The position numbers and the translations under genes were made by a program. Positions 56,863-64,000 of a DNA stretch of 64,000 nt are shown here, in pieces (the stretch's first letter is position 1; each line of letters begins with the position of its first letter). The notes under the pieces were generated by a model that saw only the letters and a program-made list of their open reading frames with translations, did no database searches and had not been told where the DNA came from. Source of the stretch: Gallionellaceae bacterium (GTDB taxonomy: Bacteria > Pseudomonadota > Gammaproteobacteria > Burkholderiales > Gallionellaceae); the NCBI GenBank assembly GCA_030823955.1, contig JAVBYO010000014.1, positions 18,161 to 82,160 on the forward strand. The letters are read 5' to 3'.

Positions 56863-57399
56863 ATGCTGTTTGCCGTTGTCAGCCTGACCATATTGGGAAC
56901 CTCCTTCGGGTTGTTGCTCGGTGTCGCCGCGCGTTATCTGAAAGTGGAAGGTAATCCTTTGGCTGCCGAGATCGAACAATTGCTGCCCGGTTCGCAGTGC
57001 GGGCAATGTGGCTTCCCCGGCTGCACCGGGGCCGCGCAGGCATTGGCCGAAGGTAGCGCCCCCGTTACCCTGTGTCCACCCGGTGGTCGCGCCGTGGTGC
57101 AGGCGCTGGCGGCCAAGCTCGGTATCGAGGCGGATCTGTCCGGTGTGGAAGAGAAAGGTCCGATGATCGCCGAGGTGAAAGAAGAGATCTGTATCGGCTG
57201 CACACGCTGCTTCAAGGTATGTCCCACCGACGCTATCATGGGCGCTGCACAGCAGATCCATGTGGTGTTCCGCGAAGCCTGTACCGCATGCGGCAAATGC
57301 GAAGCGGTATGCCCGACCGAATCCATCAAACTACAGCCCATCCCGGTGACGTTGCAATCCTGGCATTGGCATAAACCATTGGTGGGAGAATCCGTATGA
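56863..57399 (+). CDS. rnfB: RnfB, Fe-S subunit of the Rnf complex
   Basis: The 178-residue subunit has an N-terminal membrane anchor, a [4Fe-4S] site (CGQCGFPGCTGAAQAL) and two ferredoxin-type motifs (CIGCTRCFKVCP, CTACGKCEAVCP). It is the entry point for ferredoxin electrons in Rnf. It overlaps rnfC by four bases. Confidence 0.95.
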   Translation: MLFAVVSLTILGTSFGLLLGVAARYLKVEGNPLAAEIEQLLPGSQCGQCGFPGCTGAAQALAEGSAPVTLCPPGGRAVVQALAAKLGIEADLSGVEEKGPMIAEVKEEICIGCTRCFKVCPTDAIMGAAQQIHVVFREACTACGKCEAVCPTESIKLQPIPVTLQSWHWHKPLVGESV

Positions 57400-58880
57400 A
57401 ACTATTCGACCTGAGAGGTGGCGTGCATCCGGAAGGTCGTAAAGACTTGTCGGTAGGGCGCCATATTCGCGTGTTGCCACTGCCGGAAAAATTGTTTGTG
57501 CCGTTGCAGCAACACATCGGTGCACCGGCTGTGCCGGTAGTGAATATCGGCGACCACGTGCTCAAAGGCCAGCTCATCGCAACTGCGCAAGGCGCGGTCT
57601 CGTCATCTATCCATGCGCCGACCTCCGGCACCATCGTCGCACTCGGCGACCATGTGGCACCGCATCCTTCGGGTCTGCCGGTGCCGACCATCACGCTGGA
57701 GAGCGACGGCGCAGACAAATGGATCGCCACACAAACCGTGGATGATCCGTTCGCACTGACGCCTGAAGATATCGCCGCGCGCGTCGGCGCGGCGGGTATC
57801 GTCGGTCTGGGCGGGGCGACCTTCCCGGCGGCATTAAAACTCAACCTCAGCCGCAACAGCGGCGTATTGACACTGATCATCAACGGCGGCGAATGTGAGC
57901 CTTACCTCACCTGCGATGACCGCATCATGCGCGAACGCGCTGCTGAGATCATCGAAGGCATCCGTCTCATCGCGCTGGCGGTGGCGGCGCAAGAAGTGCT
58001 GGTCGGCATTGAGGACAACAAGCCGGAAGCCATCGCCGCGATGCAGGCTGCCGCACAAGGCAGTGTCGTTAAAGTCGTCACCATGCCGAGCATGTATCCG
58101 ATGGGCTCGGAAAAACAGATCATTCAGGTACTCACCGGCAAAGAGATCCCGGCAGGCGGGCGTCCCGCCGATATCGGTGTGCTGGTGCACAACGTCGCCA
58201 CGGCTTTTGCCGTGCAGCAGGCCATCCGCTATGGCAGACCTTTGCTTTCGCGCATCGTCACGGTAAGTGGTGGTGCGATCAAGACACCGTGTAATGTGGA
58301 AACCCTGGTCGGCACACCGGTGCGGGAGTTGATCGCTTTCGCCGACGGTTATGCCCAAGCTGCCACCCGGCTGGTGCTGGGCGGGCCGATGATGGGACAG
58401 GAGTTTACCGATACCAATGTGCCGGTGGTGAAAGGTACTAGTGGTGTGCTCGCGCTTACGGCTGCAGAGGTCGGGCAGGCAGAAGCCTCGCCGTGTATCC
58501 GTTGTGCCACTTGCGTGCGCGCCTGTCCGGTCGGTCTGTTGCCGCTGGAGATGGCCGCGCATATCCGTGTCTCCGATCTGTCCGGCGCGGTCGATCTCGG
58601 ATTGAAAGACTGTATCGCGTGCGGCTCCTGCTCCTATGTCTGTCCGGCACATATCCCGTTGGTGCATTACTTCAACTATGCCAAGGGTGATCTCGCCGCG
58701 CAGGAACGCAGCAAACTGAAACAGGAAGCCACCAAGAAACTGGCCGATGCGCGCAACGAACGCATGGCGCGTATCGAGCGTGAACGCGCCGAAGCGGCAG
58801 CGAAACGCAAAGCGGCGAAAGAGGCCAGAGAGCGCGCTGCCAAAGAAGCGGCAGAAAAAGCTGCATCGGAGACTGTATGA
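57396..58880 (+). CDS. rnfC: RnfC, NADH-binding subunit of the Rnf complex
   Basis: The 494-residue subunit has the NADH/FMN-binding Rossmann region (GAAGIVGLGGATFPAALKL, then NGGECEPYLTCDD) and two [4Fe-4S] motifs (CIRCATCVRACP, CIACGSCSYVCP). A Lys/Ala-rich, highly charged tail follows (about residues 430-494), a common feature of proteobacterial RnfC. It overlaps rnfD by four bases. Confidence 0.95.
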   Translation: MKLFDLRGGVHPEGRKDLSVGRHIRVLPLPEKLFVPLQQHIGAPAVPVVNIGDHVLKGQLIATAQGAVSSSIHAPTSGTIVALGDHVAPHPSGLPVPTITLESDGADKWIATQTVDDPFALTPEDIAARVGAAGIVGLGGATFPAALKLNLSRNSGVLTLIINGGECEPYLTCDDRIMRERAAEIIEGIRLIALAVAAQEVLVGIEDNKPEAIAAMQAAAQGSVVKVVTMPSMYPMGSEKQIIQVLTGKEIPAGGRPADIGVLVHNVATAFAVQQAIRYGRPLLSRIVTVSGGAIKTPCNVETLVGTPVRELIAFADGYAQAATRLVLGGPMMGQEFTDTNVPVVKGTSGVLALTAAEVGQAEASPCIRCATCVRACPVGLLPLEMAAHIRVSDLSGAVDLGLKDCIACGSCSYVCPAHIPLVHYFNYAKGDLAAQERSKLKQEATKKLADARNERMARIERERAEAAAKRKAAKEARERAAKEAAEKAASETV

Positions 58881-59926
58881 ATATCGCCCATTCCCCCCAC
58901 GCCCACGCACCGGTTTCCATCGGCAAGGTGATGGCTACCGTGCTGCTCGCACTCACGCCCGCCACACTGTTTGGTTTCTGGTTGTACGGCTGGCCCGCAG
59001 TCAATCTTTGGGCGGTGTCGCTGATTGCCGCCATCGTTGGCGAGGCGTTCGTGCTGCGCTTGCAGAATCGCAAAGTGCGTACTGTCATCATGGACGGCTC
59101 CGGGATATTGACCGCATGGTTGCTGGCGTTGTCGCTACCACCCTATGCACCTTGGTGGATCGCGGTATTGGGCAGTCTGTTTGCCGTCATCATCGGCAAG
59201 CAGGTGTTCGGCGGGCTGGGGCAGAACGTGTTCAACCCGGCGATGGCCGCGCGTGTGATGCTGCTGATCTCCTTCCCGCTGGAGATGACCACCTGGGTTG
59301 CGCCCGCGCAAGCGCCCGGTCTGTTGGAAAGTCTGCGTATCACTTTCCTGAGCCAGCCCATCGACGGCATGGCCAGCGCCTCCTTGCTCGGCCATGTGAA
59401 AACCGAGTTCACGCGCGGTATCGGTCTCGATCAGGCGCTCACCGGTTATTACGCACCTATGGATATGTTGTGGGGCAGTCGCGCGGGCAGCTTGGGTGAA
59501 ACAGCGGCAGTGCTGCTGCTCATCGGCGGCCTGTTCCTTATCGCGCGCCGCATCATCACATGGCATGCGCCGTTCGCCATGCTGCTCGGCGTGGCAGTGC
59601 CCGCGCTGTTGTTCAATGCTATCGATGCCAATCATTACGCCGGGCCGATGGTGCATGTGCTTTCCGGCGGCTTGATGCTGGGCGCGTTTTTCATTATCAC
59701 CGATCCGGTGACCTCGCCCAATACTGCACTCGGTCAGTTCATCTTCGGACTGAGTTGCGGGCTGTTGACCTGGATCATCCGCACCTGGGGCGGATATCCG
59801 GAAGGTGTGGCGTTCGCCGTGTTACTGATGAATGCCGTCACGCCCATCATCGACCAGTATGTGAAGCCGCGCATCTATGGTCGCGACCGCAAAGGTGTCG
59901 CTTTACCGGCGAAGAAGGGAACGTGA
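58877..59926 (+). CDS. rnfD: RnfD, flavin-carrying membrane subunit of the Rnf complex
   Basis: The 349-residue protein has about nine helices and the KQVFGGLGQNVFNPAMAARV motif. RnfD normally carries FMN on a Thr in an SxAT-type motif; here the matching stretch reads DGMASASLLG, with Ser at the attachment position. It overlaps rnfC, and rnfG starts two bases after its stop. Confidence 0.93.
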   Translation: MNIAHSPHAHAPVSIGKVMATVLLALTPATLFGFWLYGWPAVNLWAVSLIAAIVGEAFVLRLQNRKVRTVIMDGSGILTAWLLALSLPPYAPWWIAVLGSLFAVIIGKQVFGGLGQNVFNPAMAARVMLLISFPLEMTTWVAPAQAPGLLESLRITFLSQPIDGMASASLLGHVKTEFTRGIGLDQALTGYYAPMDMLWGSRAGSLGETAAVLLLIGGLFLIARRIITWHAPFAMLLGVAVPALLFNAIDANHYAGPMVHVLSGGLMLGAFFIITDPVTSPNTALGQFIFGLSCGLLTWIIRTWGGYPEGVAFAVLLMNAVTPIIDQYVKPRIYGRDRKGVALPAKKGT

Positions 59927-59927
59927 G

Positions 59928-60548
59928 ATGAAGCTGGAAGAATTACGCGGCAAACTTGCTTATCAGGGATTATTGCTTGGCGGGGTGGCTCTGCTCACCA
60001 GCGTGGCACTGGCGTTTGCCTCGCGTGCCACTGAAGCAGATATCAAGGCGGCGGAAGCGGCCGACCTGAAACAGTCTCTGGCCCAGGTGTTGCCGGGCGA
60101 ATACGAAAACGACCTGCTCAAGGATACTGTCACCTTGGCGGGTAAAGAGGGTGACGTGCTGGTGTATCGGGGTCGCCGCGCGGGTAAGGTCGAGGCGGTA
60201 GTGTATCGCGTGATCGGTCATGGTTATGCGGGCAACATCGTATGTGTGATGGGTGTGTCGCGCGAAGGCAAGATATTGGGGGTACGTGTCATCGCCCACA
60301 AAGAGACGCCGGGGCTGGGCGATAAGATCGAACCCGCCAAAGCGAAATGGATATTCGATTTCGACGGTAAGTATTTGGGCGACCCCGTTGCGGAAAAGTG
60401 GGCGGTGAAAAAAGACGGTGGTGTGTTCGATCAATTCGCCGGAGCGACCATCACCCCGCGCGGTGTAGTCAACGCGGTGAAGGGCGGACTGGAGTTCTTC
60501 GCGGGCAACAAGGCGCAATTGCTGGATGAGACGGGAGGTGCGCAATGA
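59928..60548 (+). CDS. rnfG: RnfG, periplasmic FMN-binding subunit of the Rnf complex
   Basis: The 206-residue protein has an N-terminal membrane helix (LAYQGLLLGGVALLTSVALA) and an FMN-binding domain. The covalent-FMN motif S-G-A-T-x-T appears as FAGATITPRG, with the attachment Thr kept. ATG 59928 follows the rnfD stop. A 184-bp MITE lies between this gene and rnfE. Confidence 0.93.
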   Translation: MKLEELRGKLAYQGLLLGGVALLTSVALAFASRATEADIKAAEAADLKQSLAQVLPGEYENDLLKDTVTLAGKEGDVLVYRGRRAGKVEAVVYRVIGHGYAGNIVCVMGVSREGKILGVRVIAHKETPGLGDKIEPAKAKWIFDFDGKYLGDPVAEKWAVKKDGGVFDQFAGATITPRGVVNAVKGGLEFFAGNKAQLLDETGGAQ

Positions 60549-60565
60549 AAATTCATAAAACCTTA

Positions 60566-60749
60566 TCACCACAGAGACACATAACCAGCGACTTGGCTGG
60601 TGCTTTTACCAGCCTTAGTCGAATGGCTAGTAGTTTCATCAGAAACACAGAGGAAAAACATAGAGGGAATCATTTCTTTGTAGATGAAATAAGGGGTTCT
60701 GGCACTTCCCGTTTTTGCCTTTCTCCGTGTCTCTGTGTCTCCGTGGTGA
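60566..60749. repeat. MITE-like palindromic element, family 2, copy 3, inside the rnf operon
   Basis: The 184-bp element has left end TCACCACAGAGACAC and right end CTCCGTGTCTCTGTGTCTCC..GGTGA. It lies between rnfG and rnfE and is interrupted by a type I REP-like hairpin (60581-60640). The downstream gene regains its own ribosome site (GGGAGA). Confidence 0.85.
60581..60640 (-). repeat. REP-like hairpin element type I, copy 2 (inside MITE family 2)
   Basis: This 60-nt sequence is the reverse complement of the element at 18936-18994 (ends ATAACCAGCGACTT and GTAGTTTCATC). The conserved outer stem and AA/A bulge are kept while the inner stem differs completely in sequence (GGCTGGT/ACCAGCC), evidence for structural conservation. 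Confidence 0.7.
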
Positions 60750-60771
60750 AGGGTTCTGTTGGGAGATTTTT

Positions 60772-61449
60772 ATGAACGAAAAATACGCCCACATCACGCG
60801 CGAAGGTCTATGGAGCAACAACGTCGTGTTCGCACAGATGCTTGCGTTGTGCCCGACGCTGGCAGTGACCAGCACTGCCACCAACGGCCTCGGTATGGGA
60901 TTGGCGACCACGGCGGTGTTGTTGCTTTCCAATGTCATCATCTCCAGCGTGCGTCATCTGGTCAGTCCCGAGGTGCGCATCCCGGTGTACATCGTGCTGA
61001 TCGCCACGCTGGTCACCTTGGTGGACATGAGTCTGAACGCATGGGCGCACGAACTGTACAAAGTGCTCGGGCTGTTCATCGCGTTGATCGTGGTGAACTG
61101 CGCCATCCTCGGGCGTGCCGAAGCGTTCGCATCCAAGAATGGTATGGCTGATTCGGCGCTGGACGGATTGATGATGGGTCTGGGATTCACCGCAGCACTG
61201 GTGGTGATCGGCGGGGTGCGCGAGATATTCGGCAGTGCCACCCTGTTTGCGAATGCACATCTGCTGCTCGGCCCGGCGTTCTCTTTCCTAGAGATGACCA
61301 TCGTGCCGGACTATAAAGGTTTTCTGCTGATGATCCTGCCGCCGGGCGGGTTCATGGTGGTGGGGCTGCTGCTTGCCGCGAAGCGGGTGTCGGATCAACG
61401 CCGTGCGGCGCGCGCGCAGCTCGCTGCCGCCGAAGTCGCAGTGAATTAG
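60772..61449 (+). CDS. rnfE: RnfE, membrane subunit of the Rnf complex
   Basis: The 225-residue protein is the RnfA paralogue with six helices. Conserved motifs include [19 protein letters not shown] and [17 protein letters not shown], with the cluster-ligand cysteines. ATG 60772 is chosen by the GGGAGA ribosome site; the longer frame runs into the MITE. Confidence 0.94.
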   Translation: MNEKYAHITREGLWSNNVVFAQMLALCPTLAVTSTATNGLGMGLATTAVLLLSNVIISSVRHLVSPEVRIPVYIVLIATLVTLVDMSLNAWAHELYKVLGLFIALIVVNCAILGRAEAFASKNGMADSALDGLMMGLGFTAALVVIGGVREIFGSATLFANAHLLLGPAFSFLEMTIVPDYKGFLLMILPPGGFMVVGLLLAAKRVSDQRRAARAQLAAAEVAVN

Positions 61450-61459
61450 GAGAACAACC

Positions 61460-61738
61460 ATGCAGATCGGTGTCGCTTATTCCGAACCCGCGCAACAACT
61501 CTGGTTGCGTATCGAAGTGCCAGAAGATGCCACGGTACAGTCGGCCATCGAGCAGTCCGGCATCCTGAAGAAATTCTCGTCCGTCGATATCGCCACCTGC
61601 AAGATCGGTATCTTTGGTAAAGTCGCCGAACTTGATGCGGCGCTGAGACCGGGTGACCGTATCGAGATCTACCGTGCCATCACTGCCGATCCGGCCACTG
61701 TGCCCAGGCGTGTGATCGCCGGTGACGATGACGATTAA
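61460..61738 (+). CDS. rnfH: RnfH, accessory protein of the rnf operon
   Basis: RnfH is a small ubiquitin-like (beta-grasp) protein at the end of nif-type rnf operons. The 92-residue product has IGVAYSEPAQQLWLRIEVPE, GILKKFSSVDI and GDRIEIYRAITADP, all typical of the family. It closes the rnfABCDGEH order known from Azotobacter rnf1. Confidence 0.92.
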   Translation: MQIGVAYSEPAQQLWLRIEVPEDATVQSAIEQSGILKKFSSVDIATCKIGIFGKVAELDAALRPGDRIEIYRAITADPATVPRRVIAGDDDD

Positions 61739-61753
61739 GGACACTCGCACACC

Positions 61754-61825
61754 ATGGGCAGCAAAGACCGGTTGATCGACGACATTTCCTGCTCCAAGAG
61801 CAACGACAGTAGTGGCCTATGCTGA
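61754..61825 (+). CDS. Possible micro-ORF after rnfH (23 aa)
   Basis: A short frame MGSKDRLIDDISCSK... overlaps the next micro-ORF by seven bases. It has a distant AAGGACA ribosome-like site and no recognisable family. It may be only a leader for the next frame. Confidence 0.25.
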   Translation: MGSKDRLIDDISCSKSNDSSGLC

Positions 61826-61893
61826 TCGAACTCGTCATTCTCGTCGTGGTGGTCGCAGTGGTTGTGTTGGCACTGCGACCACCCAAGCAGTGA
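61819..61893 (+). CDS. Possible single-helix membrane micro-protein (24 aa)
   Basis: The frame encodes MLIELVILVVVVAVVVLALR and four more residues (PPKQ), a near-perfect membrane helix with a basic, Pro-containing C-terminal end. It overlaps the preceding micro-ORF out of frame, which would allow coupled translation. Position after rnfH raises the chance of a small Rnf-associated subunit, but there is no homology evidence. Confidence 0.35.
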   Translation: MLIELVILVVVVAVVVLALRPPKQ

Positions 61894-61968
61894 ATCTGAA
61901 CGCCAAGTTCCCCGTCTCGACTCCTTACAAATCCCACAACTGAGTGCGCAGTTATGTGCGCTTAGTCA

Positions 61969-62028
61969 CTGACAAGCGCTTATATCCGCCTAGAATGAAT
62001 CTTGTGGAGTGCGAATGAATCCCATTCG
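61969..62028 (+). promoter_or_regulatory. Putative promoter and palindrome upstream of the small exported protein
   Basis: CTGACA (61969-61974) and TAGAAT (61991-61996) with a 16-base spacer resemble a sigma-70 promoter. An inverted repeat CGAATG-AATCC-CATTCG (62012-62028) lies just downstream and could be an operator. Confidence 0.4.
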
Positions 62029-62081
62029 TCTCACAGTCACGGCAATACTGATTTGTCGGCTACTCACTTTAGGAGGCTACT

Positions 62082-62462
62082 ATGTTTAAGCAAGCTATGT
62101 TGTTGACAGCGATCACCGGAATGATGGCCTTGGCATCCGTGTCCGTTAGCGCGGTAGAGCCGACACAGGCGCAGACGGCCCGGCAAACTCAGGAACAGGT
62201 TTATGGCAGTCAACTGATGACCAAGCAGGAGCGTATCGAATACAGGGCGAAGATGCGTAGTCTGAAAACCCAGGATGAACGTGATGCATTCCGTCTTGAG
62301 CACCACACGCTGATGCAAGAACGGGCGACAGCTAAAGGAGTGACATTGCCGAACACGCCCGCAGCAGGTGCGGGTATGAATCCCGGCATGAAACGTGGTG
62401 CTGGTGAAGGAATGGGTTCCGGCACTGGCATGGGTTCAGGACAAGGGGGGCGCGGACGTTAA
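62082..62462 (+). CDS. Small exported hypothetical protein with Gly/Met-rich tail
   Basis: The 126-residue protein has a signal peptide (LLTAITGMMALASVSVSA), a charged helical segment (LMTKQERIEYRAKMRSLKTQ, RLEHHTLMQERATAKG) and a low-complexity C-terminus of Gly, Met and Ser. His and Met residues suggest metal binding, which is inference. A strong TAGGAGG ribosome site precedes the ATG. Confidence 0.72.
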   Translation: MFKQAMLLTAITGMMALASVSVSAVEPTQAQTARQTQEQVYGSQLMTKQERIEYRAKMRSLKTQDERDAFRLEHHTLMQERATAKGVTLPNTPAAGAGMNPGMKRGAGEGMGSGTGMGSGQGGRGR

Positions 62463-62523
62463 GCGACTCGTTGCGGGCTCTGCGATGCAGGGCTCGCCAA
62501 ACAATTCCGCCTGATTGACCCAC

Positions 62524-63321
62524 ATGAAGCTATTGCGGTTCTTGTTCTTTATCTTACTCCCGCTCATCAGCAGTGCCGCAGCTGGTGTCGACTTGGCAAA
62601 AGGGTCATTCTCCATGAGTGCCGGGGCAGAATTCAGCACGGGGAAGTATGGCGGCACAGCCCCGACGGATATCTTCTATCTGCCCGTTACTGCCAGATAT
62701 GCCACATATCGCTATTCAGCCAGTCTCACTGTTCCATACATAAGCGTCACAAGTGATGGCGGAGTCATACCGAATAGTGGTGGTGCAGTTCGCGGCAACA
62801 GAAACATGACGACTACATCCTCTGCCATGCGGCGCTCGCTGGTGCAATCGGGTTTGGGTGATGTGATCGCAACTGCCGGATATACCCTGTACGACGACGA
62901 TGAATTAATGCTGAGTGCCGTGGGCCAGGTTAAGTTCGGGACAGCCAATGCCGATAAAGACCTTGGTACCGGAGAGAATGACTATGCCGCGCAGATAGAT
63001 TCCATTTGCACTACGGATTCGGTTTCAATCTATGCTTCGGTCGGCTACAAGTTCGTCGGGGTTCCTGCCGGATCTACCTTGAACAATATCGGTTATGGCT
63101 CCGTTGGAGTCGCTCGTGCAGTCGGAAGTGCCTCCAGAGTCGGATTGACGCTGGAGGTTGCGCAACGTACCAGTGCGATCAGCGAAGACCGTCGCAGCAT
63201 AACCGCAGAAACGAGGCATGGAATCAATGAAAGCACCGCCATATCAGTGAGTCTTTCAAGAGGATTTTCTGCATCCAACGCCGATTGGCTTGGCGGATTG
63301 TATGTTGCAAATACGTTTTAA
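62524..63321 (+). CDS. Outer-membrane beta-barrel protein
   Basis: The 265-residue exported protein has a signal peptide (LLRFLFFILLPLISSAAAG) and a barrel-like body ending in Phe (LYVANTF). Strands such as YRYSASLTVPYISVTSDGG and ASVGYKFVGVP fit a transporter-like barrel of the phenol-degradation MetA type. It follows the small exported protein by 61 bp. ATG 62524 is chosen over an upstream TTG. Confidence 0.72.
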   Translation: MKLLRFLFFILLPLISSAAAGVDLAKGSFSMSAGAEFSTGKYGGTAPTDIFYLPVTARYATYRYSASLTVPYISVTSDGGVIPNSGGAVRGNRNMTTTSSAMRRSLVQSGLGDVIATAGYTLYDDDELMLSAVGQVKFGTANADKDLGTGENDYAAQIDSICTTDSVSIYASVGYKFVGVPAGSTLNNIGYGSVGVARAVGSASRVGLTLEVAQRTSAISEDRRSITAETRHGINESTAISVSLSRGFSASNADWLGGLYVANTF

Positions 63322-63451
63322 GAAGCTCGGAACGAGCTACTTGGAACAGGATGCCATGTGGAGTTACAACGAGTGCTGCAAGGAGTCGCGTTTGGCGACG
63401 TGTGCGACGGCTTCGGTCAGCACTCTTGTGCAGGAAGATGCTGACCATCCT

Positions 63452-64000
63452 TCATGATTTCCTCCCCAAGTGCCACAACCAAGCAAAACCGATTATTCCA
63501 GCCAGCAGAGATGCCGCCAGCACACCGGTTTTGGCCATCAGCAGATATTCCGGCTGTGCGGCAAAGCCCAATTCGGCGATAAAGATCGACATCGTAAAAC
63601 CGATACCGCCCAATACCGAGACGGCGGCGATCTGGCTGAAACGTGTGCCGCTGGGAAGTTGGCCTATCCCCAGACGCAATGCTAACCAGCATGCCCCGGT
63701 GATGCCGATGAATTTGCCCAGTACCAGTCCACACATCACACCAAGCATCACCGGATGGGTCAGCGTCTCGCCCAGTGTGCCAAGTTGCAAGGGAATGCCG
63801 GCATTGACCAGTGCAAAGACCGGGATCACCAGGAAAGCGACCGGCAGATGCCAGCTATGCTCCAGACGCTGCAAAGGGGGCTGCACACCGCGCACGCCCT
63901 TTTCCAGCGTTTGCACGGCGGAATACAGACCCGCATTGGTCAGGATGTTGCCATCCTGTTGATGGCTGGCATCAAAACGTCCCATAGTCTCTTTGATGCG
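63452..64000 (-). CDS. nhaA: NhaA, Na+/H+ antiporter (C-terminal part; start beyond window)
   Basis: NhaA exchanges two protons for one sodium ion. The last ~182 codons are in the window, with the membrane segments LPVAFLVIPVFALVNAGIPL, GVMCGLVLGKFIGITGACWL and VLGGIGFTMSIFIAELGF. These match the C-terminal half of NhaA, including the conserved GGIGFTMSIF. The frame stays open through the right edge. Confidence 0.9.
   Translation of the reverse strand, partial: RIKETMGRFDASHQQDGNILTNAGLYSAVQTLEKGVRGVQPPLQRLEHSWHLPVAFLVIPVFALVNAGIPLQLGTLGETLTHPVMLGVMCGLVLGKFIGITGACWLALRLGIGQLPSGTRFSQIAAVSVLGGIGFTMSIFIAELGFAAQPEYLLMAKTGVLAASLLAGIIGFAWLWHLGRKS

Noticed and set aside
60545..60775. A 76-codon frame between rnfG and rnfE
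   Set aside because: It reads the MITE and its REP-like insert; the sequence is repeat-derived.

Overview
The window is high-GC DNA packed with genes on both strands. Its gene content points to a free-living, flagellated, nitrogen-fixing betaproteobacterium. Gallionellaceae/Nitrosomonadales-like is my best guess; this is inferred from gene content and was not tested by a search. The clues are nifB, nifQ, nifL, nifA, draG, a nif-type rnf operon, a DsrC-like protein, an SHP/diheme cytochrome cluster and many c-type and Fe-S redox proteins.

Layout. 1-2.9 kb: flagellar fliG (cut by the window edge) and fliF, divergent from fliE. 2.9-19.9 kb: housekeeping and accessory genes. These include mutY, an AT-richer CoiA-like nuclease gene, a pseudouridine-synthase-like gene, an AAA/DUF4143 ATPase, a NodIJ-type ABC exporter, hemJ, an RlmL-like methyltransferase, a sigma-54-linked Nif11 gene with small neighbours, a cysteine-free DsrC homologue, an HD-GYP protein and a TPMT-like methyltransferase. 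19.9-28.6 kb: an Fe-S protein/HepT-like pair, then a nif accessory cluster read rightward from a sigma-54/NifA promoter: nifB, ferredoxin, ArsC-like NifO-type protein, flavodiiron protein, two [2Fe-2S] ferredoxins (the second resembles the Shethna FeSII protective protein), nifQ and draG. 28.6-41 kb: Cache-CheW and PAS sensory genes, an outer-membrane barrel protein, a Lol-like ABC system, a b561/SHP/diheme cytochrome c cluster, FKBP isomerases and a ParE toxin-antitoxin pair. 41-50.7 kb: metH, bacteriohemerythrin, psiE-like, comM-like, ubiK, then a TorF-family porin, glnK and amtB behind a sigma-54 promoter with an NtrC-type site. 50.7-64 kb: a candidate small RNA, a DUF2798 gene, a GGDEF-EAL protein, nifLA, divergent rnfABCDGEH, two envelope genes and the end of nhaA.

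The clearest functional theme is nitrogen fixation coupled to oxygen management and electron supply. NifL-NifA controls expression, Rnf and ferredoxins feed electrons, NifB/NifQ supply FeMo-co precursors, and the flavodiiron protein, FeSII-like ferredoxin and DraG would protect or reactivate the enzyme. GlnK-AmtB reports nitrogen status. The nitrogenase structural genes are not in the window.

A second theme is small repeats. Two families of palindromic MITE-like elements (two copies of one, three of the other) have been invaded by two different REP-like hairpins of about 57-60 nt. Copies with and without the insertion reveal the exact empty sites. The most novel-looking regulatory item is a free-standing transcription unit after amtB: a consensus promoter containing a perfect 16-bp palindrome, three stem-loops with C-rich anti-Shine-Dalgarno loops, and an intrinsic terminator.
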